Notes: generated from the letters alone by a model not told the origin. Positions 15,283 through 23,816 are shown, counted from the stretch's first letter. The stretch: DNA of 44,627 bases from Alkalihalobacterium sp048323755 (GCF_048323755.1 NZ_JBLWFS010000030.1:1-44627); one strand, 5' to 3'. Translations and numbers: made by a program.

Positions 15283-15294
15283 TGATACGTATCA
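15283..15294. promoter_or_regulatory. 12-bp perfect palindrome upstream of the RNA helicase gene
   Basis: TGATACGTATCA is a perfect palindrome 72 bases before the helicase start. It could be an operator; no regulator is assigned. Apart from this and the preceding terminator, the 224-bp stretch from 15142 to 15365 shows nothing else. Confidence 0.3.
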
Positions 15295-15365
15295 TTTACC
15301 GTACATTCATTACTTTTTAGCAATAGGGAATACTTAAATAAAATACATAAATGAGGTTTTTATTA

Positions 15366-16811
15366 ATGAATTCAATACGTTTTCAGAACTATACATTAAG
15401 TACTGAGATTATAAGATCACTATCTAGCCTGAAATATTACGAACCGACTGAAGTACAGAAGAAGGTTATCCCTGTAGCTCTTGAAAAAAACGATTTGCTC
15501 GTTAAATCGCAAACAGGAAGTGGAAAAACCGCTGCTTTTAGTATCCCAATCTGTGAACTCGTGGATTGGGAAGAAAATAAGCCCCAAGCTTTAATTCTCA
15601 CCCCGACGCGTGAGCTAGCGGTCCAAGTGACAGAAGAATTGATGAATATTGGGCGCTATAAGCGAATTAAAGCGAATGCAATCTATGGAAAACAGTCCTA
15701 TGCTAGACAAAAGTTAGAATTAAAGCAAAAAAATCATGTTGTTGTTGGAACACCAGGACGCGTGTTAGATCATATACAAAAAGGAACACTTCCGTTAGAG
15801 CGTATTGATTATCTAGTTATAGATGAAGCAGATGAAATGTTGAACATGGGCTTTATCGACCAAGTGGAAGCGATCATTAATGAATTGCCAACGGATCGAG
15901 TAACGATGCTGTTTTCTGCAACGCTTCCAGCAGATATTGAAAACCTTAGCCAAAAATATATGAAAGATCCTGTTCATATTGAAATAAAAGCTACGGGTCT
16001 AACGACTGAAAAAATTGACCACTATGTAATTGAAGTAACCGAAGGAAATAAATTTGCTGTTCTGAAAGATTTAACGATTGTAGAAAATCCTGATAGTTGT
16101 ATCATTTTTTGTAGTACGCAAGATGAGGTTGATGAATTGTATAAACAACTGAAACGTTCAAATTATCGTTGTGATAAAATTCATGGTGGCATGACACAAG
16201 AAGACCGTTTTTCTGTCATGAATGAATTTAAAAAAGGAAAGTTTCGTTATTTAGTAGCGACTAATGTTGCAGCAAGAGGCATTGATATTGAAAATATTAC
16301 TCATGTCATGAACTATGACGTTCCTTTAGAGAAGGAGAGTTATGTACATCGAACAGGAAGAACAGGTCGCGCCGGAAAAACTGGAAAAGCATTTACACTA
16401 CTTCGTCCTTGCGAACAGAAGGATTTACAAGAAATTGAAGATTACATTGGGTTTAATATAAAAAAACGACGTATCCCGTCACTAGAAGAGGTTGCGAAGA
16501 TGCAAGTTGCTTTTGAAAGGAAAAATAAACAGCAACCAACCGTCAAAAAAGATAAAAGCGCTGACTTAAATAAAGGTATTATGAAGCTTTATTTTAATGG
16601 TGGTAAAAAGAAAAAGATTAGAGCTGTAGATTTTGTAGGGACGATTTCTAAAATACCGGGGATTACTCCTGATGATATTGGAGTTATTACAATTCAAGAA
16701 ACGGCTTCATTTGTTGATATATTAAACGGTAAAGGTCCCATCGTTTTAAAAGCAATGAAAAGTAAGACGATTAAAGGAAAGCTATTGAAAGTTCACCAGG
16801 CGAAAGAATAA
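15366..16811 (+). CDS. dbpA: DbpA/YxiN-like DEAD-box ATP-dependent RNA helicase
   Basis: This 481-residue RNA helicase has a Q-motif, Walker A SQTGSGKT (48-55), PTRELA, DEAD (153-156), SAT, the helicase C motifs ARGID and HRTGRTGRAG, and a C-terminal RRM-like domain (about 405-481, KLYFNGGKKKKIR to the end). That C-terminal domain is the DbpA/YxiN type, which in B. subtilis YxiN binds hairpin 92 of 23S rRNA and targets the helicase to large-subunit assembly. The start is ATG 15366, 8 bases after GAGGT; the in-frame ATG at 15351 overlaps that site. It is a monocistronic-looking gene and there is a palindrome upstream. Confidence 0.92.
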   Translation: MNSIRFQNYTLSTEIIRSLSSLKYYEPTEVQKKVIPVALEKNDLLVKSQTGSGKTAAFSIPICELVDWEENKPQALILTPTRELAVQVTEELMNIGRYKRIKANAIYGKQSYARQKLELKQKNHVVVGTPGRVLDHIQKGTLPLERIDYLVIDEADEMLNMGFIDQVEAIINELPTDRVTMLFSATLPADIENLSQKYMKDPVHIEIKATGLTTEKIDHYVIEVTEGNKFAVLKDLTIVENPDSCIIFCSTQDEVDELYKQLKRSNYRCDKIHGGMTQEDRFSVMNEFKKGKFRYLVATNVAARGIDIENITHVMNYDVPLEKESYVHRTGRTGRAGKTGKAFTLLRPCEQKDLQEIEDYIGFNIKKRRIPSLEEVAKMQVAFERKNKQQPTVKKDKSADLNKGIMKLYFNGGKKKKIRAVDFVGTISKIPGITPDDIGVITIQETASFVDILNGKGPIVLKAMKSKTIKGKLLKVHQAKE

Positions 16812-16906
16812 CACTCTCATGTCTATTTGAGGAGGAAGCAGGAATTTTCTGCTCAATTAACGAAACTAATAAATGACTAGTTACGGAAAATGGAGAGGAG
16901 CTAGAG

Positions 16907-17302
16907 ATGGAGAAAAAATATTTTACATTAGAAGAAGCAAATGAATTGCTACCATTACTAGAAGTAGAATTAGTAACTTTACAGCAGATTCAAAAGAATT
17001 TTCAATTCAAAATAAAGAAATTAAAGGAATTGAAGGCAAATCCAAATCAGCAACTAACCGAAAAGGACCGTATCTTCACATTAGAAAGTGAGCTTGAGTT
17101 TTTACAAATGGAGGCACAGCTTCATTTGCGCAATATTGAGTCCAAAGGTGCCCAACTAAAAGGAATCGATTTAGGGCTACTGGATTTCCCAGCCATACTT
17201 AATGGTGAAGAAGTTTTACTTTGTTGGAAACAAGGCGAGTCTAAAATTACACATTATCATAGTGAGCATGAAGGGTTTGCGGGGAGAAGGCCTATTAACT
17301 AA
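16907..17302 (+). CDS. DUF2203 family protein
   Basis: This 131-residue protein has the DUF2203 pattern: it begins KKYFTLEEANELLP, has a long charged helical region (about 20-85, probable coiled coil), then GIDLGLLDFPAIL and GEEVLLCWKQGE, and ends GFAGRRPI. The function of the family is unknown to me. It is soluble, with no signal. A GGAGAGGAG-rich ribosome binding site precedes the ATG. It lies 95 bases after the helicase gene without a clear terminator between, so read-through is possible. Confidence 0.8.
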   Translation: MEKKYFTLEEANELLPLLEVELVTLQQIQKNFQFKIKKLKELKANPNQQLTEKDRIFTLESELEFLQMEAQLHLRNIESKGAQLKGIDLGLLDFPAILNGEEVLLCWKQGESKITHYHSEHEGFAGRRPIN

Positions 17303-17438
17303 AGACGTTGATTTCTTATAAACAAATTAGTAAAACTATGAATTCACTATTTGAAACAGGATAGGCGTATAGAGACAAACAACCTGATTTTTAGAAGAGG
17401 TAATGAAGTTTTACTGATTATATTTAGGGGGTGGAATA

Positions 17439-17621
17439 ATGGATGTGATAGCCATTTTAGGAGAAAGTTACGATAGTTTAGTTGAAGCAAGTGTCGATAA
17501 AAGTCCTGATGAGGTAGTCGTGACTAAGGATGATGAAGTGTTTTACATTGTTTCAGAAAACGATTATGAACAAACACTGGCGTCTTTAGGATATAAAATC
17601 ATCGTTAATACAGGAGAGTAG
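17439..17621 (+). CDS. Small acidic hypothetical protein (60 aa)
   Basis: This 60-residue acidic ORF has GGGGGTGG 4-6 bases before its ATG, and a stem-loop with nine Ts begins at its stop codon, so it looks like a complete single-gene unit. The sequence alternates short strand-like stretches (EVVVTKDD, EVFYIVSEN, YKIIVNTG) and suggests a small alpha/beta fold. I recognise no family. No signal peptide or membrane segment. Confidence 0.6.
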   Translation: MDVIAILGESYDSLVEASVDKSPDEVVVTKDDEVFYIVSENDYEQTLASLGYKIIVNTGE

Positions 17622-17644
17622 TTCATCGCGCTCTCTTTTTTTTT
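17614..17644 (+). terminator. Terminator after the 60-aa gene
   Basis: GAGAG (17614-17618) / CTCTC (17631-17635) with a 12-base loop and nine Ts. The stem is short but the T run is strong; the 5' arm overlaps the last codons. Confidence 0.6.
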
Positions 17645-17767
17645 GAGATACACTCTATTTTTCATAGTAGGTTAGTAGAAATGGTATAAATACTAGATCT
17701 TGCTGAACATGTATTCAATAACATCAGGAGCAATCGAATACGAATAGTAGACAAGGGGGATGAAAAA

Positions 17768-18790
17768 ATGAAAGCAATTGTATTAAAAGATTTAATAAAA
17801 CCAGGTTCGAATCAAAAAGCAGAATTATTTTATGAGGAAGTACCTACTCCAAAGCCAGGAAAAGGAGAAATTTTAGTTCGTCTTCGCACAGCTGCATTAA
17901 ATCGTCGTGATATATTTATTCGTTATGGAATGTACCCAGGCATTCAAGTTCCTTCCATACCTGGGTCGGATGGTGCTGGTGTAATTGCTGAAATAGGTGA
18001 AGGCGTTGAAGGATTTGAAGCAGGCAATGAAGTCGTAATTAATCCATCAATGGATTGGGGTGAAAATCCAGCATTCCCAAACCCTACTTTTAGTGTGCTA
18101 GGGGTGCCGATTGATGGTACATACTCTCAATATATTAAAATACCAGCCGAAAATGTATTTCATAAACCGGATTACTTAACATGGGAAGAAGCAGCTGCCC
18201 TTCCACTAGCAGGGCTTACAGCGTATCGCGCAGTTGTGACGAAAGGCAATGTCAAAGAAGGAGACACGGTTATCGTTCCTGGAATCGGTGGTGGAGTGGC
18301 GACATTCGCACTGCAAATTGCTGCGGCTAAGGGAGCAAACGTATATGTCACTTCTAGTAGTGAAGAAAAAATCGCTAAGGCGATCGAGTTAGGCGCTGCT
18401 GGAGGAGTAAACTATCGCTCAGAAAACTGGGTTAAGGAATTGAAGAAAATATCTGGCGGTGGCGACTTATTAATCGATAGTATCGGGGGAGACACTTTCA
18501 ATGACTTGATTAATCTAGCGAAGCCTGGAGGAAGAATTGTTTCTTTTGGAGCAACTTTAGGTACGGTCAATAATTTAGTCATGCCACGCGTGTTTTTTAA
18601 GCAACTTCACATTATGGGTTCAACAATGGGAACACCACAAGAGTTTGGTGAAATGCTCGCACTCTATGAAAAAAATAAAATTCAACCTGTCGTAGATCAA
18701 GTATTTCCATTGGAACAGGTCAACGAAGCACACTTACAAATGGAACAAGGCAGTCAGTTCGGAAAAATTGTACTAACCATACCTGAATAA
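17768..18790 (+). CDS. Zinc-free MDR-family NAD(P)-dependent oxidoreductase (YogA-like)
   Basis: This 340-residue medium-chain dehydrogenase/reductase has the GroES-like N-terminal domain (LNRRDIFIRYGMYP, PGSDGAGVIAEIG at about 60) and a Rossmann domain with a glycine-rich turn VPGIGGGVA. It lacks the Cys cluster for a structural zinc. It resembles B. subtilis YogA and quinone oxidoreductase or crotonyl-CoA reductase-like members. The substrate is not predictable. A MerR-family regulator starts 14 bases after its stop, so the two form one unit and the regulator may control it. AAGGGGGATG precedes the ATG. Confidence 0.85.
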   Translation: MKAIVLKDLIKPGSNQKAELFYEEVPTPKPGKGEILVRLRTAALNRRDIFIRYGMYPGIQVPSIPGSDGAGVIAEIGEGVEGFEAGNEVVINPSMDWGENPAFPNPTFSVLGVPIDGTYSQYIKIPAENVFHKPDYLTWEEAAALPLAGLTAYRAVVTKGNVKEGDTVIVPGIGGGVATFALQIAAAKGANVYVTSSSEEKIAKAIELGAAGGVNYRSENWVKELKKISGGGDLLIDSIGGDTFNDLINLAKPGGRIVSFGATLGTVNNLVMPRVFFKQLHIMGSTMGTPQEFGEMLALYEKNKIQPVVDQVFPLEQVNEAHLQMEQGSQFGKIVLTIPE

Positions 18791-18804
18791 AATTAGGAGA
18801 AATG

Positions 18805-19203
18805 ATGGAAAGAAAAGAAAAGTACTCCATAAGTGAAATTGCATCGATGTTTGACATTACCTCCAGAACAATCCGCTATTATGAGCAGGTTGGCTTGTTA
18901 AAATCTGAAGAGCGTGAAGGACCTACGCACCAACGGTATTTTACCGATAGTGAGCGCCGGCGCCTGAAGTTGATTTTACGTGGTAAACGTCAGGGATTTA
19001 AATTAGAGGAAATTAAAGAAATGATTGATCTTTATGAGTCTAATCCCAATGGTGATAAGGAAAGACAGCGTATCTTACAATATGCCGATGAAAAAATCTC
19101 TGAAATTACGGAAAAAATAAATGACTTAGAAGTGATGAGGGCCGAGATTAAAATGCATCGGCAACGATTTTTAGAGGAGAAAGACAACGAGCAGAAGGAA
19201 TGA
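18805..19203 (+). CDS. MerR-family transcriptional regulator
   Basis: The N-terminal MerR helix-turn-helix and wing are clear: YSISEIASMFDITSRTIRYY, EQVGLL, a QRYFTDSERRRLKLI wing, and GFKLEEIKEMIDLY. A C-terminal coiled-coil dimerisation helix (about 85-130) follows. There is no cysteine-rich or large ligand domain, so the effector is unknown. The size (about 132 aa) and position next to acyl-CoA metabolism genes resemble LiuR-type regulators of branched-chain acyl-CoA degradation. A nearly symmetric site at 19343-19362, upstream of the next acyl-CoA dehydrogenase, is its likely operator. Two adjacent ATGs exist; AGGAGA is at usable distance only from 18805. Confidence 0.88.
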   Translation: MERKEKYSISEIASMFDITSRTIRYYEQVGLLKSEEREGPTHQRYFTDSERRRLKLILRGKRQGFKLEEIKEMIDLYESNPNGDKERQRILQYADEKISEITEKINDLEVMRAEIKMHRQRFLEEKDNEQKE

Positions 19204-19227
19204 TGTCTTTCTATATGAAATTATGAG

Positions 19228-19271
19228 CTTTCCTTTTAAGTTAATACTAACTTAAAAGAGAAAGTTCTTTT
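19228..19271 (+). terminator. Terminator after the MerR gene
   Basis: A 16-bp stem, CTTTCCTTTTAAGTTA (19228-19243) / TAACTTAAAAGAGAAAG (19248-19264) with one bulged A, has a 4-base loop and is followed by TTCTTTT. Confidence 0.85.
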
Positions 19272-19342
19272 ATTATGGAATTGAACTATAATTTAGAAAG
19301 AATATTTTGACAAATGCAAAGCTGGGTGTTAAAATTTCATTA

Positions 19343-19362
19343 AGTTGACGTTAACGACAACT
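19343..19362. promoter_or_regulatory. Candidate MerR-family operator upstream of acyl-CoA dehydrogenase
   Basis: AGTTGACGTTAACGACAACT is symmetric at 18 of 20 positions (only the A/A pair at positions 6 and 15 breaks it). It has the CGTTAACG core. It is 205 bases before the acyl-CoA dehydrogenase start and just upstream of its likely promoter. Assignment to the adjacent MerR protein is inferred from proximity and symmetry. Confidence 0.5.
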
Positions 19363-19376
19363 ATAACTAGAGTGTT

Positions 19377-19406
19377 TTGTTTTTTATGGATGGTAAACTC
19401 TATAAA
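19377..19406 (+). promoter_or_regulatory. Putative sigma-A promoter of the acyl-CoA dehydrogenase gene
   Basis: TTGTTT (19377-19382), an 18-bp spacer and TATAAA (19401-19406). Transcription would start near 19413. Confidence 0.4.
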
Positions 19407-19435
19407 TTTACTATTCTCTTGTTTTACAGAATGCA

Positions 19436-19451
19436 ATGAAAGCGCTTTCCT
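19436..19451 (+). promoter_or_regulatory. CcpA cre-like site
   Basis: ATGAAAGCGCTTTCCT matches WTGNAARCGNWWWCAW at all positions except one (C for A near the right end). It lies about 25-40 bases after the predicted transcription start, a place where CcpA blocks elongation. Glucose repression of an acyl-CoA dehydrogenase would make sense. Confidence 0.6.
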
Positions 19452-19547
19452 TAATAAACTTAAAGAAGAAAAAGCATCTATCAAATGATTTCGTTATGTG
19501 CAATGTAAAGAGCTGGATTAAAGTAAAATTAAAGGAGATGTAAAAGT

Positions 19548-21287
19548 ATGGGGAAAAACTTGATAGAAGAACAAAATCAGTTGGATTACGGGAAGTGGGA
19601 AAGTGGGAATGAAGCTAATTGGTATACCGATGATCCGATTTTGACTCGTTATGCGAAACGGTATCTATCAAGCGCAGTATTCAATTATGTTGAAGAAGCT
19701 TTTGAAAAAACTGGTGCTTTAGCAGCAGGTCCAATGGATAAACGTGCGGTACATACGGATCGTGAAGGTGCCCCTCGATTAAATCGCTACAATAAAAAAG
19801 GTGAGGAAATCAATGAAGTTTGGTACAACGAGGGATATAGGCAAACGGTCAAAGATGGATATGGAACCGGTGTCGTTGCATATCGTTACGATGAGAACGC
19901 TCCTGAGCAAATTCCTTTCTTAGTGAATGCAATCTTAATTTATTTAATGTGTGAAACAGAGCCAGGCTTCACTTGTCCGGTTGGACTTTCACAATCTGCT
20001 GCGTTTGTGCTTGAAAAATTCGGCTCTGATCAACAGAAGGCTGACTATTTATCATTACTTGCTTCTTGGGATCCAGAAACGCATCAAGAAGGCGCAACTT
20101 TTTTAACCGAAATTCAAGGGGGATCTGACGTCGGCGCTGCGACAACTGCAGCAGTTAAAAATGGAGACCATTATTTATTAACAGGTGAAAAGTGGTTTGC
20201 GAGTAATTGTGATGCCGAAGTAGCGATTGCTTTAGCTCGTGTGAACGATAAACCTTCGACTAAAGGGTTAGGGCTATTCCTTGTCCCGCGTACACTTCCT
20301 GATGGAACGCGAAATAACGTAACCATTCGTCGTTTGAAGGATAAGTTAGGCGTAAGGGCTGTTGCGAGTGGGGAACTGATCTTTAATAACGCAGTAGGCT
20401 ATTTAATTGGAGATGAAGATAAAGGATTTAAATATATGGCTGAAGCGCTAAATGTTTCTCGTTTGGGAACAGGAATTTCTGGCATTGCACTAGCTAGACG
20501 TGCATTTCTAGAAGCAGCGATCTACACGGAACATCGTGAAGCGTTCGGGCAACGTATTAATCGTTTTCCGATGGTTCGTGAAACATTAGTCAAAATGATA
20601 ACAGAAATTGAGGCGGGCTGGGCGATTTCAGCTCAGATGATCAAGTTATTTGATGACGTACACACGTTTGATAATAAAACAGATGAAAATTATGCTTTAT
20701 TACGAATTTTACTATCGTTAGTGAAGTACCGTGGTAGTGAACTTGGAGTTTCCGCTACAAAGGATGCTCTAGAACTTTATGGTGGAAATGGATACATTGA
20801 GGATTATGTGACGCCACGACTGCTTCGTGATGCCGTCGTTAACCCAGTATGGGAGGGTACAGCCAACATTCAAGCATTAGAAATATTAAAAACGTTGCAA
20901 AAAGCAGGAGCTGGTTGCTTTATGAACGATTTACGTACAACTTTAAATGGAATTGACGATACGGCGTTAACAGATTACAAGGAAACTCTTCAGCAAGAAG
21001 TTGATCGAGTCGAGGAGTTACTCAATCATATGTTGAGCCAAGACGCATATACACAAACTGCATTAGCAAAAAAACTAGCTGATTTTATGTATGATGTTTA
21101 TGCAGGTGTTCATTTACTAGAAGAAGCACAATATGATATTAAAATGAGTAGCGACCGCCGCAGGGTATTAGCCGTTGAACAATGGAATCGACTCGTCTTC
21201 GATCGCTCACCAGACCGCGGCATTCTAACAAATGAAACCATTTCCGATGAAGTGTTTGAAGCACTGATTTGCTTCGGTACACGTTAA
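19548..21287 (+). CDS. Acyl-CoA dehydrogenase, AidB/FadE (YusJ)-like large form
   Basis: This 579-residue flavoprotein belongs to the long acyl-CoA dehydrogenase subfamily related to AidB and to B. subtilis FadE. Motifs: the FAD-binding stretch TFLTEIQGGSDVG, LTGEKWFASN, RREAFG-like HREAFGQ, and VWEGTANIQALE with the catalytic-type Glu at about residue 436. A C-terminal helical extension of about 120 residues follows the core, as in this subfamily. It probably oxidises an acyl-CoA in the first step of beta-oxidation; chain length is unknown. It stands alone behind its own promoter, a MerR-like operator and a cre-like site, and ends in a strong terminator. AAAGGAGATG precedes the ATG. Confidence 0.88.
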   Translation: MGKNLIEEQNQLDYGKWESGNEANWYTDDPILTRYAKRYLSSAVFNYVEEAFEKTGALAAGPMDKRAVHTDREGAPRLNRYNKKGEEINEVWYNEGYRQTVKDGYGTGVVAYRYDENAPEQIPFLVNAILIYLMCETEPGFTCPVGLSQSAAFVLEKFGSDQQKADYLSLLASWDPETHQEGATFLTEIQGGSDVGAATTAAVKNGDHYLLTGEKWFASNCDAEVAIALARVNDKPSTKGLGLFLVPRTLPDGTRNNVTIRRLKDKLGVRAVASGELIFNNAVGYLIGDEDKGFKYMAEALNVSRLGTGISGIALARRAFLEAAIYTEHREAFGQRINRFPMVRETLVKMITEIEAGWAISAQMIKLFDDVHTFDNKTDENYALLRILLSLVKYRGSELGVSATKDALELYGGNGYIEDYVTPRLLRDAVVNPVWEGTANIQALEILKTLQKAGAGCFMNDLRTTLNGIDDTALTDYKETLQQEVDRVEELLNHMLSQDAYTQTALAKKLADFMYDVYAGVHLLEEAQYDIKMSSDRRRVLAVEQWNRLVFDRSPDRGILTNETISDEVFEALICFGTR

Positions 21288-21307
21288 GTTTTACTGTTAT
21301 TCATATT

Positions 21308-21365
21308 GCATCACACTTCCTACAAACGCGTTTAGGTGTTAATAGGGGGGGTGGTGCTTTTATTT
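21308..21365 (+). terminator. Terminator after the large acyl-CoA dehydrogenase gene
   Basis: GCATCACACTTCCTA (21308-21322) pairs with TAGGGGGGGTGGTGC (21343-21357) at 14 of 15 positions counting G-U. TTTTATTT follows. The loop contains the palindrome AAACGCGTTT. Confidence 0.75.
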
Positions 21366-21584
21366 GGGTGATTGGTTGGGGCTTTTGTTTTGTTATTTTA
21401 AGTTTATGGATTAAGGGTTTTCGGCTGTACTTTCCCTAAACTACTTTCAATGGTTATTGAAACGTTCTTTCTGAAAGCTACCTCAAACAAAGGAAATGGC
21501 GATGTATGAATGAATTATTTTTAGTTCAAAATAGTTTGGATCTCAACTTTTTTATTCACTCATTTTGTTTGAGGAGATGATATC

Positions 21585-22313
21585 GTGTTACGTCCCAACC
21601 GGCCGGTCATTGGAATTACGAGTACGATTGAAAAGCATAATAATATACCTTCTGTGCATGTTCATGAGAAATATGTTCAAGCAGTCTTGTTTGGAGGTGG
21701 AATACCTCTAGTGATCCCGATTGGACCAGAAGAAATGGTACAAGAATGGGTTTCGATTTGCGATGGATTTATTTTAAGCAGTGGTGAAGATGTTGATCCT
21801 TACTATTACGGGACAGATCCACATCCTAGGTTACAAACAACAAACAGTAAACGGGACAAGATGGAAATTGACCTTGTAAAAAAAGCACAAAGTGAACAAA
21901 AGCCAATCCTAGCAATTTGCAGAGGGATTTTTATTTTAAACGTAGCTTTTGATGGTACACTTTTACAAGACATCGAATCGACTAACCCAAAAGCCATTAA
22001 GCATTTTCAGCTTGCGGAAAGGCCGGAGCCAACTCATCAAATTAAGATCAATAAAGAAAGTTGGTTGTATGAGGTTCTAATGCGTACATCTACACGTGTC
22101 AATAGTATGCACCATCAAGCAATTGAAAAGCTCGCACCAAATTTCAAAATCGTTGCTAGTGCTCCTGATGGAGTGGTTGAAGCAATTGAGGGAGTTGGGG
22201 ACTCATTCATGGTGGGTATTCAATGGCATCCGGAGGAAATGGTCAGTGAGGACGTAAGTATGGGTGAGTTATTTAGAAACTTTATTTCAAAATGTACGGA
22301 GTCGATGGGATGA
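21585..22313 (+). CDS. Peptidase C26 / gamma-glutamyl-gamma-aminobutyrate hydrolase family protein
   Basis: This class-I glutamine amidotransferase-like hydrolase removes a gamma-glutamyl group; in E. coli the PuuD member acts in putrescine breakdown. The start PVIGITSTIE and the block SSGEDVDPYYYG are typical. The nucleophile is Cys112 in LAICRGIFILNVAFDG, with His215 and Glu217 in IQWHPEE completing the triad. Length 242 aa is normal. It starts with GTG after GAGGAGATG. No polyamine genes are nearby, so the substrate is open; the next gene also has a gamma-glutamyl-processing fold. Confidence 0.88.
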   Translation: MLRPNRPVIGITSTIEKHNNIPSVHVHEKYVQAVLFGGGIPLVIPIGPEEMVQEWVSICDGFILSSGEDVDPYYYGTDPHPRLQTTNSKRDKMEIDLVKKAQSEQKPILAICRGIFILNVAFDGTLLQDIESTNPKAIKHFQLAERPEPTHQIKINKESWLYEVLMRTSTRVNSMHHQAIEKLAPNFKIVASAPDGVVEAIEGVGDSFMVGIQWHPEEMVSEDVSMGELFRNFISKCTESMG

Positions 22314-22373
22314 GGAAGAAGTCATCCTAATTATAAAGTAATTATCTTATAAAAGATGCGAGGAGTGAATGGA

Positions 22374-23000
22374 TTGACACGAGATAAAAGGTACGTATGG
22401 TATGCAAGTTATGGTTCAAACTTAAGCACTGATCGGTTTTTATGTTACATACGTGGTGGTAAACCTGAAGGATCAGATAAAGAGGAAGTAGGCTGTAGAG
22501 ACCAATCACTGCCTCTAAAACAACGGTCCCATATTATGAAATATCCATTGTATTTTGCAAAAAATTCCATTCGCTGGCAAAAGCAAGGTGTCGCATTTAT
22601 TGGCCTTACTAAAGATGAAAAACATAAGACCTATAGTCGTAAATATTTAATTACAGAAGAGCAGTTTTTTGATGTCGTTAAACAAGAGAATAATGGAATT
22701 GACTTACAGATTAACTTAACTGAAGTAAAGAAAAGCCAGTATAAAACATTACGTGACTCATGGTATGGAACAATTTTATTTTTAGGAGAAGAAGACGGAT
22801 ATCCCATTTTTACATTTACAGCTGATTGGGATTTAGATGTTCCTTTTAAAAAGCCTTCTGAACAATACTTAAGTATGATTATTGAAGGTCTCCAAAGGAA
22901 TGTAAAGCTTAGTCCTTCAGAAATCGTCGATTATTTAATTTTAAAACCAGGTGTTAATGGAAATTATAGTAAGGGTGAGATCGAGAGGTTAATTAGGTAG
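22374..23000 (+). CDS. GGCT/AIG2-fold protein (gamma-glutamyl cyclotransferase-like)
   Basis: The N-terminal motif WYASYGSNLSTDRF is the substrate-binding loop of the gamma-glutamyl cyclotransferase/AIG2 fold. The remaining 180 residues are not standard for the small AIG2 proteins and include a helical C-terminal part. Whether it is a cyclotransferase is not certain, because the catalytic Glu cannot be placed with confidence. The in-frame ATG at 22356 overlaps the ribosome binding site GAGGAG (22360-22365); TTG 22374 is 8 bases after it and is taken as the start. It lies 60 bases after the peptidase C26 gene, a possibly meaningful pairing of two gamma-glutamyl enzymes, and is followed by a terminator. 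Confidence 0.7.
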   Translation: MTRDKRYVWYASYGSNLSTDRFLCYIRGGKPEGSDKEEVGCRDQSLPLKQRSHIMKYPLYFAKNSIRWQKQGVAFIGLTKDEKHKTYSRKYLITEEQFFDVVKQENNGIDLQINLTEVKKSQYKTLRDSWYGTILFLGEEDGYPIFTFTADWDLDVPFKKPSEQYLSMIIEGLQRNVKLSPSEIVDYLILKPGVNGNYSKGEIERLIR

Positions 23001-23006
23001 AGAGTG

Positions 23007-23034
23007 AGACGCTCATTATAAAGGCGTCTTTTTC
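23007..23034 (+). terminator. Terminator after the GGCT-fold gene
   Basis: AGACGC (23007-23012) / GCGTCT (23024-23029) with an 11-base loop and a TTTTTC tail. Confidence 0.7.
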
Positions 23035-23153
23035 TTAGTTTGAATGATTTATAACAAGGAAGGGAAACAAGTCGAGAAAATTGAATAGATATATAGTAAG
23101 AGTGTATTCGTTTAAATGACAATATATTAGTTAATGAAAAAAAGGAGGTTATA

Positions 23154-23816
23154 ATGGCTGTCATTCCTAAACCCGCATCAACTGTAGTTTTAATGGATCA
23201 TTTATCTCGAGTATATTTAACGAAGCGTCCGAAAACGATGAAATTTTTAGGTGGTTTTTATGTTTTTCCAGGTGGTACTGTTGAAACAGAAGACTACATA
23301 GTAGGAAGCGACTATATTAAGAATCATGATTCTATTGAGTCATTTAGTGTAGCCCACTATGTAGCAGCTGCCAGAGAGCTATTTGAAGAGGTTGGTGTAT
23401 TTCTTGGCACGCGAAAGGGCGGACAGCCTGGCTATTTTACAGAAGAACAAGAGATGGCCTACCGTCGACAACTATTAGAAGGTAAAATTTCATTTCAAAA
23501 TCTACTAAGTCAAGAACAATGTTATCTCAACCTTGATCATTTGCAATACTTTGGCTACCGGTTAACACCGAAAGCCAGTCCGATACGGTTTGATACGCGA
23601 TTTTTCCTTGCTAAACTTCCGAAAGGACAAACACCTAAGCCGGATTTGCATGAAGTTGATGAAGCTTTTTGGATCAGTCCAAAAGATGCTCTAGCTTTAT
23701 ATGGGAAGGGTGAATTGCCGATGGTTTCACCAACTATTGTTTCGCTTCGTACACTAGTAAATCATCAAAAAGGTGATCCATTGATGATGCCAGAAAGACA
23801 GAAAAATAATGGTTAA
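23154..23816 (+). CDS. NUDIX hydrolase, NUDT19/RP2-like with a long insert in the Nudix box
   Basis: The Nudix elements are present but split: FPGGTVETED at 38-47 and AARELFEEVGVF at 72-83, with Arg74, Glu75, Glu78 and Glu79 as metal ligands. A roughly 25-residue insert separates the first glycines from the RExxEE helix. This long form is typical of NUDT19-type proteins, which in mammals hydrolyse CoA and acyl-CoA; a role on CoA derivatives would suit this neighbourhood but is only an inference. AAAAAGGAGG precedes the ATG. It is convergent with the metallo-hydrolase gene 13 bases away. Confidence 0.8.
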   Translation: MAVIPKPASTVVLMDHLSRVYLTKRPKTMKFLGGFYVFPGGTVETEDYIVGSDYIKNHDSIESFSVAHYVAAARELFEEVGVFLGTRKGGQPGYFTEEQEMAYRRQLLEGKISFQNLLSQEQCYLNLDHLQYFGYRLTPKASPIRFDTRFFLAKLPKGQTPKPDLHEVDEAFWISPKDALALYGKGELPMVSPTIVSLRTLVNHQKGDPLMMPERQKNNG

